A stretch of DNA of 64,000 nucleotides, taken from assembly GCA_951813535.1 (NCBI GenBank), contig OX638345.1:1919158-1983157 (forward strand). The letters are read 5' to 3'. This document shows, piece by piece, positions 26,453-34,587 of this stretch. This stretch comes from an uncultured Dehalococcoidia bacterium (GTDB taxonomy: Bacteria; Chloroflexota; Dehalococcoidia; Lucifugimonadales; UBA3495). The stretch's first letter is position 1. Each line of letters opens with the position of its first letter. The notes beneath the pieces are model-generated. The model searched no databases. It had not been told where the DNA came from and worked only from the letters and a program-made list of their open reading frames with translations. Made by a program: the position numbers and the translations under genes.

Positions 26453-27319
26453 ATGACTGTCGCGGGATCACCGATTGAACGTGCGGAGCTGGACGATTTG
26501 CGAGATGAGCTGGCCAGGATAGTCGCCGGCGCTCCGGCGGCCGCCGCTGGTGACACTCCCGTAGGTGCGGACCCCGAATCATCCCGGACCGTAACCCCTT
26601 CGCAGCCTCCCCGTGCCAGCGCGTATCAGCCAACCATTCTCGATCTGCCAGCCTGTGAGCGGCCGCGCGAACGCCTGCGCGAGCACGGACCCCGTTACCT
26701 CAACAACGCCGAGCTCGTGGCAATCCTCCTCCGTTCCGGCATCGCCGGCGAGAACGCTCTCAGTCTGGCCAATCGCGTCATTGCTGAGTTCGATGGCCTC
26801 GCCGGCCTCGCCCGCGCCGGGCATGCCGAACTCTGTGACCTGCGCGGTCTAAGTCACGCCAAGTCCTGCGAGATCATGGCCGCACTCGAGCTGGGCCGCC
26901 GGATCGCGTCCCTTGCTCCCGAGGAGCGGTTGCAGATATCCTGCCCTCAGGATGCTGCGAACCTCGTTTCCGCAGAGCTCGAATTGGAGGCCCAGGAAAA
27001 CCTGGTCGTCCTGTTGTTGAACACCCGCAACCAGGTCGTGGCCCGCCGCACCATTTATATTGGCACCGTCAACAGCAGCGCGGTGCGTCCCGCCGAGGTT
27101 CTGCGACCTGCCATTCGGGAAAACGCCCCGTCCATTATCGTGGTCCACAACCATCCTTCCGGTGATCCAACGCCCAGTCCGGAGGATGTGTCGGTAACCC
27201 GGGATCTGGCCGCCGCTGGTAAGCTGATGGACATCGAGCTGCTTGACCACCTGATTATCGGCCACGGCGGCCGTTTCACCAGCCTGAAAGAAAAGCGATT
27301 GGGATTCGAAGCACCCTGA
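26453..27319 (+). CDS. radC: RadC-family protein (JAB domain)
   Basis: 288 residues. An Ala/Pro-rich N-terminal extension of about 50 residues is followed by the UPF0758 helix-hairpin-helix region (ACERPRERLREHGPRYLNNAELVAILLRSG, AGLARAGHAELCDLRGLSHAKSCEIMAALELGRR) and the MPN domain with VVHNHPSGDPTPSPEDVSVT, the full JAMM metal motif. The name implies DNA repair but the role is not proven; in other bacteria it is mostly a marker of competence or mobile elements. ATG 26453 with CGGAG six bases upstream. The cupin follows at 18 bp. Confidence 0.93.
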   Translation: MTVAGSPIERAELDDLRDELARIVAGAPAAAAGDTPVGADPESSRTVTPSQPPRASAYQPTILDLPACERPRERLREHGPRYLNNAELVAILLRSGIAGENALSLANRVIAEFDGLAGLARAGHAELCDLRGLSHAKSCEIMAALELGRRIASLAPEERLQISCPQDAANLVSAELELEAQENLVVLLLNTRNQVVARRTIYIGTVNSSAVRPAEVLRPAIRENAPSIIVVHNHPSGDPTPSPEDVSVTRDLAAAGKLMDIELLDHLIIGHGGRFTSLKEKRLGFEAP

Positions 27320-27336
27320 CGCGAGGAGTGAGCGCA

Positions 27337-27669
27337 ATGAGCAACTATTTCCTGCAACTCGAGGGCCGCGGCTACAAGGAACTGGCCGAGGGCGCCCGCA
27401 CCCGCACTTTCTGGGGCGACCAGATGCTGTTTTCGCTAGTGGAGGTTGAAGCCGGAGCCACGGTGCCGCTGCACACTCACCCGCATGAGCAGGGCGGCAT
27501 CATCGTCGAGGGTGAACTCGAGATGGGAATCGGCGGCGAGGTTCGCGTGCTGAAGCCCGGCGACATGTACATCATCCCGGGCAACGTGGAGCACTATGCC
27601 CAAGGACAAGCGACCAAAGCGGTCGCCCTGGACATATTCAGTCCGGTTCGTGAGGAGTTCAAGTATTAA
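27337..27669 (+). CDS. Small cupin-domain protein
   Basis: A 110-residue single cupin. The two metal-binding motifs are clear: VPLHTHPHEQGGIIVEGELEMGIGG (H, H, and Gln/Glu) and KPGDMYIIPGNVEHYAQ. Such one-domain cupins may be small dioxygenases, isomerases or metal sensors; substrate unknown. ATG 27337 with GAGGAG nine bases upstream; GTG 27328 is a weaker option. The stop TAA shares bases with the convergent hemD stop. Confidence 0.85.
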   Translation: MSNYFLQLEGRGYKELAEGARTRTFWGDQMLFSLVEVEAGATVPLHTHPHEQGGIIVEGELEMGIGGEVRVLKPGDMYIIPGNVEHYAQGQATKAVALDIFSPVREEFKY

Positions 27670-28490
27670 TCGGCGTCGCCGAAGTACTCCGCAACCGCCA
27701 TAACCAGGTTCCCCATGTGCGGGTGGTCCGGCTCAACGTCAACCCGGATGTCGAACTCCTGCAACTTCCGGGTGCATACCGGGCCCACTGATGCCACCGC
27801 TACGGTGCCGCCAAGGCTGGCCCGCAGCGATTCTTCGCGCCCCGATGCGGCCGCGATGGCTATGAGGTTGGGTACCTGGGGTCGGCTGGTGAAGGCCAAA
27901 GAGTCAATCGCTCCCTGTTCCATGCGGTCGATCAGGTCAACCACCGGGGTAATGTCGTCGGGCAACCCCCAGTCGTACAGGGTCAACTCTTCGTAGTCCG
28001 CCTTCTGTTCCCTCAGGTACGTGGGAAGCTCCGAGTCCGGTCCGCCGTAGCGCTGGAAGACCACCCGTTTGCTTTCCAGGTCCAGATCGCGCATCGCCAC
28101 GATCAGATCGCTTGAGGTGTAAGGCTCCGGCGGCATGATGTCGATGGGGATCTTGTGCCGGCGCAGTATCCGACCGGGCTTGGGGCTGCGCGCCACCACC
28201 GTGATTCTGCGCAACGCCTCTTCGAACTCCGCCAGCCGGCCCATGCCCTCGGCGATTCCCATCATCGCGTTGGCGCCGACACCGGTCAGGAAAATAGCGG
28301 TGTCAACGCGACCTGCACAGACGTCGTCGATCGCCTGCTGGACCTCCGGGCTGTCCTGCCGGTAATGCTCTTGCATCACCGGCGCGCCCAGCGGTACCCC
28401 GCCGTGCCGCCGGATGAGGCTGGCCATTTCGTCGGGCATCCGCGCCTCGACGAAGGCCAGCACTCTCCCGTTGAGCGATGCTCTGGCCAT
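27666..28490 (-). CDS. hemD: Uroporphyrinogen-III synthase
   Basis: Cyclises hydroxymethylbilane to uroporphyrinogen III, precursor of siroheme and other tetrapyrroles. 274 residues of the two-domain HemD fold; recognisable features are IFLTGVGANAMM, VARSPKPGRILRRHKI, LVFQRYGGPDSEL-like VVFQRYGG, DSLAFTSRPQVPNL and VASVGPVCTRKLQEF near the end. HemD is poorly conserved, so the assignment rests on order and spacing of these blocks and on context: it follows, by 22 bp, the siroheme-dependent reductase. ATG 28490; the open frame to 28610 overlaps that gene and is not needed. Confidence 0.85.
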   Translation of the reverse strand: MARASLNGRVLAFVEARMPDEMASLIRRHGGVPLGAPVMQEHYRQDSPEVQQAIDDVCAGRVDTAIFLTGVGANAMMGIAEGMGRLAEFEEALRRITVVARSPKPGRILRRHKIPIDIMPPEPYTSSDLIVAMRDLDLESKRVVFQRYGGPDSELPTYLREQKADYEELTLYDWGLPDDITPVVDLIDRMEQGAIDSLAFTSRPQVPNLIAIAAASGREESLRASLGGTVAVASVGPVCTRKLQEFDIRVDVEPDHPHMGNLVMAVAEYFGDAD

Positions 28491-28512
28491 TGCTTGCGAT
28501 GTCGAGACGCCG

Positions 28513-30348
28513 CTAAACGGCGCACTCGCCTTCGCCGCGCTCCAGCACGTACTGGTTGGTTCGTTCCCAGTCGAAGTACATCTCACCGCCGCCCTCGGCC
28601 TCGTGCCCAACTTCCTGGGCCCTGGCCGCCACCGCGGTCATCTCTTCAAGACCAACCCGATCCAGGAAGTCGTTGAACCGTTCGGCATCGTCGGCACGGT
28701 TGTCTTTGTAATAACCAACGATGTCTTTTAACACCGATGGAACCAGTTTGGCTGGCACCTTGACCCGCGGCACCCTGGTGCCGATGCGGGAGTCTTCGAC
28801 CTGGTTGTCGCCATAATTGCCGCCCAGGAACAGTTCATAAGCCGGAATCTGCTGGCCTTCCGCTCCCTTGACGGCGGCACCGTGAAATCCGATGTTGGCG
28901 ATGTGATGCAGGCCGCAGCCGTTCGGGCAGCCACTCATCTTGATGCGGATGTCGCCCACACCCTTGTCCTCGGCAAGGCCGTTCCACTCCGCCATCTCGT
29001 CGCGCAGGGCCTTCGCCAGGCCCATGGAAGCGGTGATCCCCAGCTTGCAACTGTCGGTCCCCGGGCACGACACCACGTTGCTGATGTGCGCATGTCCGGC
29101 CTCCGCCAGATCCAGGGCCCGGAGCGCCTGCCAGACATCGTACAGGTGGCCCGTTGGGACCCATCGCAGCACGATGTTTTGCTCCTGCGTCGTCCGTGCC
29201 TTGCCGCCGGTGTACTTGCGCACGATGTCGGCCAGCCCATAAAACTGCTCGGGTGAAAGGTCTCCGCGCACTATTTTAATGTGGGCGACGTGGTAGCCGT
29301 CCTGCCTCTGCGGCTCCACATTGGCGTCCAGCCACGCCTGATATGCAGGGTCGCTGTGATCGCCATTTCCGGTGGAGGGTTGCGCCGGAGGCTCCTCGTG
29401 CTGGATCTCCTCGGCGGTCATCAGCGGACGGAAGTCGATCGGCCCGATGTTCGCCAGTTCAGCGTCCACCATTACCCGGAATTCGTCCAGCCCGATCTTG
29501 TCGATCAGGACCTTGAGCCGGGCCATCATCCGATTCTTGCGCAGGATGTCAGCATTGTTGAAAACCGTCCAGACCGCCAGCGCCACGCGAAGGTAGTCGT
29601 CCTCCGACACCCACTCGTACAGCGGCTTGGCCAGACGCGGCATGATCGACGTCCCGCCGCCGCAGTAAACCTTGAAGCCTTTCCGCTGCTCTCCATCCAC
29701 TTCCTGGTACTGGGACACGAACGTCAGGTCCTGGATCGCGGCTGCTACTTCGTCGCGCTGGTCGTTGCCGGTAAACGCTGACTTGAACTTGCGGGGGAAG
29801 CTTTGCGTGATGGGATGGCGCACGCCGAAACGGACGTAGGCCGTGAGATACGGCGTCGGGTCGAAAACTTCCAGCGGGTTCACGCCAGCCGTGGGAGCCC
29901 CCACCACGTTGCGCACGGTGTTGCCGCACGCTTCGCGGCTCGACAAACCCACGCTGCCGAGGATGCGCAGCACCTCAGAGGTCTGCTCCAGCGGCACGTG
30001 GTGTATCTGGATGTTCTCCCGCGTGGTGATGTGACCTTTCTTCAACGGCGCGTACTTCTCGGTCACGTCGCCGAAGCAGTCGAGCATGTCCGCCGATATG
30101 ATGCCTCCCGGCAGCTTGACCCGGATCATCTGCACATCGGCTTGACGCTGGCCGTACACACCCTGGCGCAGGCGGAAGGGCGTGAACACGGTGTTGTCCA
30201 ATTCTCCCGTGCGGAACCGGTCGACCTCCGCGTCAAACCGCTGTATCTCGTCCTCCATGAACGGGATGATCGCGGGCGCGTCGGCCGCCAGGCGCATACT
30301 GGACGCGTGGATGTCTTCCTGGTTGGGAATTTGCGCTTGGCTGGTCAA
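28513..30348 (-). CDS. Siroheme [4Fe-4S] nitrite/sulfite reductase
   Basis: Six-electron reductase of nitrite to ammonia or sulfite to sulfide; 611 residues with the duplicated ferredoxin-like/reductase layout. Binding of the coupled siroheme-[4Fe-4S] pair is shown by SCPGTDSCKLGIT and, later, KMSGCPNGCGLHHIANIGFHG. Arg-rich substrate segments GHITTRENIQIHHV and EQNIVLRWV occur in each half, and FDPTPYLTAYVRFGVRHPITQ links them. I cannot separate nitrite from sulfite specificity. TTG 30348 with GGAGGAC six bases upstream is chosen; the frame further upstream runs through a structured leader and would be improbable. HemD is downstream, so siroheme supply is coupled. Confidence 0.92.
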   Translation of the reverse strand: MTSQAQIPNQEDIHASSMRLAADAPAIIPFMEDEIQRFDAEVDRFRTGELDNTVFTPFRLRQGVYGQRQADVQMIRVKLPGGIISADMLDCFGDVTEKYAPLKKGHITTRENIQIHHVPLEQTSEVLRILGSVGLSSREACGNTVRNVVGAPTAGVNPLEVFDPTPYLTAYVRFGVRHPITQSFPRKFKSAFTGNDQRDEVAAAIQDLTFVSQYQEVDGEQRKGFKVYCGGGTSIMPRLAKPLYEWVSEDDYLRVALAVWTVFNNADILRKNRMMARLKVLIDKIGLDEFRVMVDAELANIGPIDFRPLMTAEEIQHEEPPAQPSTGNGDHSDPAYQAWLDANVEPQRQDGYHVAHIKIVRGDLSPEQFYGLADIVRKYTGGKARTTQEQNIVLRWVPTGHLYDVWQALRALDLAEAGHAHISNVVSCPGTDSCKLGITASMGLAKALRDEMAEWNGLAEDKGVGDIRIKMSGCPNGCGLHHIANIGFHGAAVKGAEGQQIPAYELFLGGNYGDNQVEDSRIGTRVPRVKVPAKLVPSVLKDIVGYYKDNRADDAERFNDFLDRVGLEEMTAVAARAQEVGHEAEGGGEMYFDWERTNQYVLERGEGECAV

Positions 30349-30374
30349 GGTGTCCTCCTCCGAACTCCGGCAAT

Positions 30375-30411
30375 AAAAAACCCACCGTTGCCGCGCGGCA
30401 AAATCGGTGGG
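30375..30411 (-). terminator. Attenuator-like terminator in the reductase leader
   Basis: Read on the minus strand: stem CCCACCG / CGGTGGG with inner GCCGCGCGGC pairing, then TTTTTTATT. It lies 26 bp before the reductase start, inside the transcribed leader, so it fits transcription attenuation rather than the end of another gene. Confidence 0.75.
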
Positions 30412-30480
30412 CGCAGGTGCGAACCTGTAGTTGTTAATCAGGTTTTGCCTGCCCCCGCTGTCGGGGGACAGGTACATGTG
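30412..30480 (-). ncRNA. Structured 5' leader of the reductase mRNA
   Basis: On the minus strand a hairpin CCTG-t-CCCCC...GGGGG-CAGG is followed by AACCTG...CAGGTT (6-bp stem, 11-base loop). The CAGGT segment can alternatively pair with ACCTG right after it (loop TCGC), next to the terminator stem, so mutually exclusive structures are possible. I do not recognise a known riboswitch class. Confidence 0.55.
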
Positions 30481-30484
30481 CAGA

Positions 30485-30500
30485 TGCAAATCGATTTGCA
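30485..30500. promoter_or_regulatory. 16-bp perfect palindrome, candidate operator
   Basis: TGCAAATCGATTTGCA, centred about 20 bp downstream of the predicted transcription start of the reductase gene. A related half, GCATTTGCG, lies at 30509-30517. A repressor binding here would block elongation. Confidence 0.65.
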
Positions 30501-30520
30501 AGTACTATGCATTTGCGAAA

Positions 30521-30549
30521 ACTATACTGCCGAGGTCGGGAATTGTCAA
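30521..30549 (-). promoter_or_regulatory. Strong promoter of the nitrite/sulfite reductase gene
   Basis: On the minus strand TTGACA, 17 bp, TATAGT: one mismatch from consensus at ideal spacing. Start of RNA would be near 30513, giving a leader of about 165 bases. Confidence 0.85.
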
Positions 30550-30603
30550 CGAGGGCATTTCGCCCATTATTCGCGGATTTTGGACGTTGTCCAATCGCCC
30601 GGA

Positions 30604-31284
30604 TCAGCGCAGCGACCGGTCCGATTTCATACTCCCGGTCCCCACAGTGCGCCCCGAAACCAGCCACATCACCCGCTCAGCGATGTTGGTGGCCCGGTCG
30701 GCGATCCTTTCGAGGTCGTGGGCAACCCACAGGAGGTACGTTGCCCGCTCGATATTGCGCGGGTCCTGCAGCATGTACGTGAGCAGTTCGCGGTAAATCT
30801 GGTTGTACAGGTCATCGACCGCGTCGTCGTCCTGGCAGATCTTGCGAGCCTGCCATTCGTCCCGGTTGGCGTGGCACTGCAGGCTCTCGTCAAGCATGGT
30901 CAGCGCCAGGTCTGCCATCCTCGGGATGTCGATGAGCGGCTTGAGCAGCGGTTGATCCCCGATCCTCAGGCAAATCTTGGCGATGCCCTCGGCGTAATCC
31001 CCCATCCGCTCCAGCTCCACCCCGATGTGAACCGCTGACATCAGCGCCCGCAGGTCGATGGCCGTCGGCTGCTGCGTGGCCATCAGCGTGACGCACTTGT
31101 TCTCCAGGTCGTCTTGCAGCTGGTCGATGTGGTCGTCTTCGTCGATGATCTGCTGCGCCAACGCGAGATCCTGGGTCTCCAGCGCGTTGAGCGCCCGCCG
31201 TGTCGCCTGTTCGACGTGTGTCGCCATTTCTGCCAGGTCGGCTTGCAGGCTCGACAGATCGCGTTCGTAATCTGATCTCAGCAT
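30604..31284 (-). CDS. phoU: Phosphate transport regulator PhoU
   Basis: Negative regulator of phosphate signalling and transport, acting with PstB and the PhoR-type kinase. 226 residues of two three-helix bundles. The metal-binding signatures ExxxxD/DxxxD appear as HIGVELERMGDYAEGIAKI in the first and LLWVAHDLERIADRATNIAE in the second repeat. Start ATG 31284. It is the last of pstC-pstA-pstB-phoU on this strand; the reductase promoter follows 55 bp after its stop. Confidence 0.95.
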   Translation of the reverse strand: MLRSDYERDLSSLQADLAEMATHVEQATRRALNALETQDLALAQQIIDEDDHIDQLQDDLENKCVTLMATQQPTAIDLRALMSAVHIGVELERMGDYAEGIAKICLRIGDQPLLKPLIDIPRMADLALTMLDESLQCHANRDEWQARKICQDDDAVDDLYNQIYRELLTYMLQDPRNIERATYLLWVAHDLERIADRATNIAERVMWLVSGRTVGTGSMKSDRSLR

Positions 31285-31336
31285 TCGACGCCCCCTTTTT
31301 GTTGAACCTCAAACCGCCTGGCGGTTGCTCGTGCGC

Positions 31337-32122
31337 CTAGCCAAAGCGGCCGGTAATGTAAGCTTCTGTGCGTTCGTCGGTAGGGTTGGTGAACAGCGTA
31401 CGCGTGTCGCCGAATTCGATCAGATGCGCTACCCGATTTTCGTCGGGCAGCAGGAAGGCGGTCTTGTCGGATACCCGGCCCGCCTGCTGCATGTTGTGCG
31501 TCACGATCACGATGCTGTACGTCTTCTTGAGCTCCTGCATCAGCTCTTCGATAGCCAGGGTGGCGATCGGGTCCAGGGCTGAGCAGGGTTCATCCATGAG
31601 GATCACGCTCGGTTCCACCGCCAGCGCTCGGGCGATGCACAACCGCTGCTGCTGCCCGCCGGACAGCGAAAGCGCAGACTCCTTCAACCGGTCTTTAACC
31701 TCGTCCCACAGCGCCGCGCCTTGCAGCGACTGCTCCACCAACTCGTCCATGTTCCCCTTGAATCCATTGATCCTGGGCCCGAAAGCGATGTTGTCGTAAA
31801 TGGATTTCGGGAATGGGTTTGGGCGCTGGAACACCATTCCGATCCGATAGCGGATCTGAGTGGGGTCTGAGCCCGGAGCGTACAGGTTGAAGTCCCCGAA
31901 CCACATCTCGCCTTCCATCCGGAATATCTCGATCAGGTCGTTCAACCGGTTGATGCAACGCAGCAGCGTGCTCTTACCCGCTCCGCTCGGCCCAATGATG
32001 GCCGTGATCTCGTTCTCCGGCATGTCCATGGTCACGCCCTCAATCACCTTGTTTGAGCCGTAATAGACCCCGACGTTGATGGCGCGGACGGCGGGACGGG
32101 TCGCCATTGAGGTTGTAGCCAT
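31337..32122 (-). CDS. pstB: Phosphate ABC transporter ATP-binding protein
   Basis: ATPase of the high-affinity phosphate importer, 261 residues. Walker [14 protein letters not shown], signature [15 protein letters not shown], Walker [14 protein letters not shown] and the H-loop VTHNMQQA are intact. The insert [20 protein letters not shown] is the PstB-specific Q-loop stretch, and the protein ends [10 protein letters not shown] as PstB does. ATG 32122 with GGGGGTAACGGA before it; ATG 32107 is possible. It begins 4 bp after pstA. Confidence 0.97.
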   Translation of the reverse strand: MATTSMATRPAVRAINVGVYYGSNKVIEGVTMDMPENEITAIIGPSGAGKSTLLRCINRLNDLIEIFRMEGEMWFGDFNLYAPGSDPTQIRYRIGMVFQRPNPFPKSIYDNIAFGPRINGFKGNMDELVEQSLQGAALWDEVKDRLKESALSLSGGQQQRLCIARALAVEPSVILMDEPCSALDPIATLAIEELMQELKKTYSIVIVTHNMQQAGRVSDKTAFLLPDENRVAHLIEFGDTRTLFTNPTDERTEAYITGRFG

Positions 32123-32126
32123 TCCG

Positions 32127-33047
32127 TTACCCCCGTAGGTTCTTCTGTAACCGGTTACGCAGGAAGATCGCGAACGCGTTCATCCCCAAAAGCATGATCA
32201 ACAGCACCACGATACCGGCGGCCGCCAGGTGGTGGAACTCTTCCTGCGGCTTGGATATCCAGACGTAGATCTGGATTGGCAGCACGGTGAAACGGTCCAG
32301 CGGGCTGGCCGGCGCGAACGGCACGAAGGACAGCGCGCCCATGATAACCAGCGGCGCTGCCTCTCCCATCGCGCGGCTCACCGCCAGGATGATTCCCGTC
32401 AGGATACCTGGCATGGCCTGCGGCAGCACTAGGCGCCAGATCACCTGCCATCGGGTTCCGCCCAACGCGAACCCGCCTTCCCGTATTGATGACGGCACTG
32501 CCTTGATCGCTTCCTGGGAAGACACGATCACCACGGGCATGATGAGTAACGCCAGGGTCAGGCCCGCCGCGGTCACGTTTTTGCCGTCCGTGCCCGGAGC
32601 CACCACGACAAAGAAGGTCACGAAGATGGACAGGCCCAGGATGCCGTACACGATGGAGGGAACTGCCGCCAGGTTCTGTATGTTTATCTGGATCAATTCA
32701 GCTAGGCGACTGCCGCCGGAGTATTCCTCAAGGTATATGGCTGCGGATACCCCTACGGTGAAGGATACAAACACGCAGATTCCCATGACCCACAGGGTGC
32801 CCACGATCGCGGGGAACAGCCCTGAATTCACCGCCTTGCTGGACGGTATTTCCGTCAGCAGTGTTTTGATCGATGTACCGTCGAGGTTGAGCCACGCCAC
32901 GGCCTCCGAGATCACGCTGTAAAGCAGCGCGACCAGCATCAACAGCGCGAGGATCACCGCCGCCACGCAAACGCCGTGGAAAAGCGAGGCGCGTCGTTTG
33001 CGGTGGGCCAGCCGCTGGCTGTAATTGCCGTCAATTCCTGCTGCCAT
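32127..33047 (-). CDS. pstA: Phosphate ABC transporter permease PstA
   Basis: Inner-membrane permease of 306 residues with about six transmembrane helices. The permease domain carries [16 protein letters not shown]-type sequence and the EAA loop [48 protein letters not shown], which docks on PstB. The end [14 protein letters not shown] is PstA-like. The ATG at 33047 shares one base with the pstC stop, so translation is coupled. Confidence 0.96.
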   Translation of the reverse strand: MAAGIDGNYSQRLAHRKRRASLFHGVCVAAVILALLMLVALLYSVISEAVAWLNLDGTSIKTLLTEIPSSKAVNSGLFPAIVGTLWVMGICVFVSFTVGVSAAIYLEEYSGGSRLAELIQINIQNLAAVPSIVYGILGLSIFVTFFVVVAPGTDGKNVTAAGLTLALLIMPVVIVSSQEAIKAVPSSIREGGFALGGTRWQVIWRLVLPQAMPGILTGIILAVSRAMGEAAPLVIMGALSFVPFAPASPLDRFTVLPIQIYVWISKPQEEFHHLAAAGIVVLLIMLLGMNAFAIFLRNRLQKNLRG

Positions 33048-34378
33048 TATTCGTACACCTCGCGGAACTTGGACACGACGAACTGGCTGATCAGATTCAT
33101 GCAGAGGGTGATGATGAACAGCGTGATGCCCACGGCGAACAGCGCCTGAAATTGTGCAGTCCCCGGGATTGCGTTGTCGCTGAAGTTTGTGGTCGCCATG
33201 AAGCCGGTCATGGTGTTCACCGGATCCAGCGGGTTGAAGGTCAGGCTGTCGTTTTGTCCCGCAGCGATGAAAACGATCATCGTTTCGCCAATCGCCCGGG
33301 ACATCGCCAGGATGAACGCGGCCACGATGCCCGACAGAGCGGCGGGCAGCACCACCTTGGTGGCCACTTCAACCTTGGTTGCTCCCAGGGCATAGGCGCC
33401 TTCTCTCAGCGCGTTCGGCACCGCCCGCATCGCGTCCTCGCTGAGGCTGGACACCATGGGGATGATCATCAAGCCCATCACGATGGCGGCCGACAGCGCG
33501 TTGAAGATGCCAACGTCGTCGCTGAATGAGCGCAGGATCGGAGTGATGAAGAACAGCGCGAAGAACCCGTACACCACCGTGGGGATACCGGCCAGCACCT
33601 CCAATATCGGCTTGGTGATCGCCCGAACTCGCGGGTGTGCGTACTCACTCAGGAAGATCGCGCTCAGCAGTCCCAGGGGCACTGCCACCACCATCGCCAG
33701 CACGGCGATCATGGTGGTGCCCACCAGAAGCGGCCAGATGCCGTAGGACCGCGGAACCAACAGCGTCCGCCATTTGGTGTCCGTCAGGAACCGGTGCCAT
33801 TTCACCTCTTCGGGCACGCTGAAGGATTCGGTTTGCAGGCCGACTCCCTCGCCGGGACCGGCCAGCGCCGTGACCGTCACCTTGTGCGAGCGGCCCGGCG
33901 CCGCGTTGGCGATCACGCAGGATGTCTGATCCGCCGCCAGATTGGCGCAGTCCGAAAGGTCCGCATTGAGGCTGGGCAGGACGGACACCTCGTATCGGGT
34001 GACTTCTCGCCCCGGGGTGGGTTTTTCCCAGTTCACGTAGATCAGCGAGTCGGTGGTGGCCCTGACCTCCACCCGGGGAATGATCCCGGGGGCCAACGTG
34101 CCGGGCGCTGCGCCGTTCTGGGCCTCGGCTTCGTTGGTAGCCACCCGTTCCGTCGGCCGCTGCTCGTAAAAGTCCGACGTGAAGAACCGCACGCCCTCGA
34201 ACAGCAGCACCGACACGATTCCAACGGTAGTCAGCACCGAAACGGACGCCAAAAGAAAAAGTACCCACTTGACGATGCGTTCAAGTAGGTACTTTGTGCC
34301 GCTGCCTTTGAGCGGTAGCCCGGCTGTCGGAGTATCTCCCACCCCCGGTTTTGCTTTAATTATTTTATCGAAAAGCAA
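33047..34378 (-). CDS. pstC: Phosphate ABC transporter permease PstC with inserted FN3-like domain
   Basis: Permease partner of PstA, 443 residues, more than 100 longer than usual. Residues 36-62 form helix 1. The extra sequence follows in the periplasmic loop: a linker with EAEAQNGAAPGTLAPG and a fibronectin-type-III-like domain at about 99-187. After it, WRTLLVPRSYGIWPLLVGT leads to the normal permease core with the EAA loop NALREGAYALGATKVEVATKVVLPAALSGIVAAFILAMSRAIGET. No pstS is present in the window. The operon promoter lies at 34472-34500. Confidence 0.93.
   Translation of the reverse strand: MLFDKIIKAKPGVGDTPTAGLPLKGSGTKYLLERIVKWVLFLLASVSVLTTVGIVSVLLFEGVRFFTSDFYEQRPTERVATNEAEAQNGAAPGTLAPGIIPRVEVRATTDSLIYVNWEKPTPGREVTRYEVSVLPSLNADLSDCANLAADQTSCVIANAAPGRSHKVTVTALAGPGEGVGLQTESFSVPEEVKWHRFLTDTKWRTLLVPRSYGIWPLLVGTTMIAVLAMVVAVPLGLLSAIFLSEYAHPRVRAITKPILEVLAGIPTVVYGFFALFFITPILRSFSDDVGIFNALSAAIVMGLMIIPMVSSLSEDAMRAVPNALREGAYALGATKVEVATKVVLPAALSGIVAAFILAMSRAIGETMIVFIAAGQNDSLTFNPLDPVNTMTGFMATTNFSDNAIPGTAQFQALFAVGITLFIITLCMNLISQFVVSKFREVYE
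33818..34084 (-). other. Fibronectin-III-like insertion inside PstC (residues about 99-187)
   Basis: The stretch opens with IPRVEVRATTDSLIYVNWEKP (strands A-B with the FN3 Trp), continues with PGREVTRYEVSVLPS (C strand with Tyr), and ends with PGRSHKVTVTALAGPGEG (F-G strands, TVTALAGPG being the classic FN3 finish). Two cysteines (about 144, 154) may form a disulfide. It lies between helix 1 and the permease core, so it would face the cell exterior. Confidence 0.75.
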
Positions 34379-34471
34379 AGCGGTTCACCTGTCTGGTCGG
34401 CAACCGGCGCCTTTTGTCCGGCGCCGTGTGGCTGGAGTTATAGGCCGCTACTTTCTCCGTTGGGCGTTATT

Positions 34472-34500
34472 ATAATATGCCAGCCGGCCCCTGCCGACAA
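34472..34500 (-). promoter_or_regulatory. Putative pstCAB-phoU promoter
   Basis: On the minus strand TTGTCG, 17 bp, TATTAT, giving a leader of about 85 bases with a hairpin CGGCGC / GCGCCG at 34405-34426. On the plus strand the overlapping TATAAT at 34471-34476 could serve the divergent LLM gene, so this may be a bidirectional site. No clear Pho-box direct repeat. Confidence 0.6.
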
Positions 34501-34587
34501 GACGAGCCTTCTTGATACTAAAAATACCGGCGTCGGATACCCCGCTGCTGGCCAGCATCTGACGCACCGACAACCCAGGGGGATCAC

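Noticed and set aside
30349-30501. 51-residue N-terminal extension of the nitrite/sulfite reductase
   Set aside because: It would be translated through the operator, two hairpins and a T-tailed terminator; a TTG with a strong ribosome site lies at 30348 and the family sequence begins after it.
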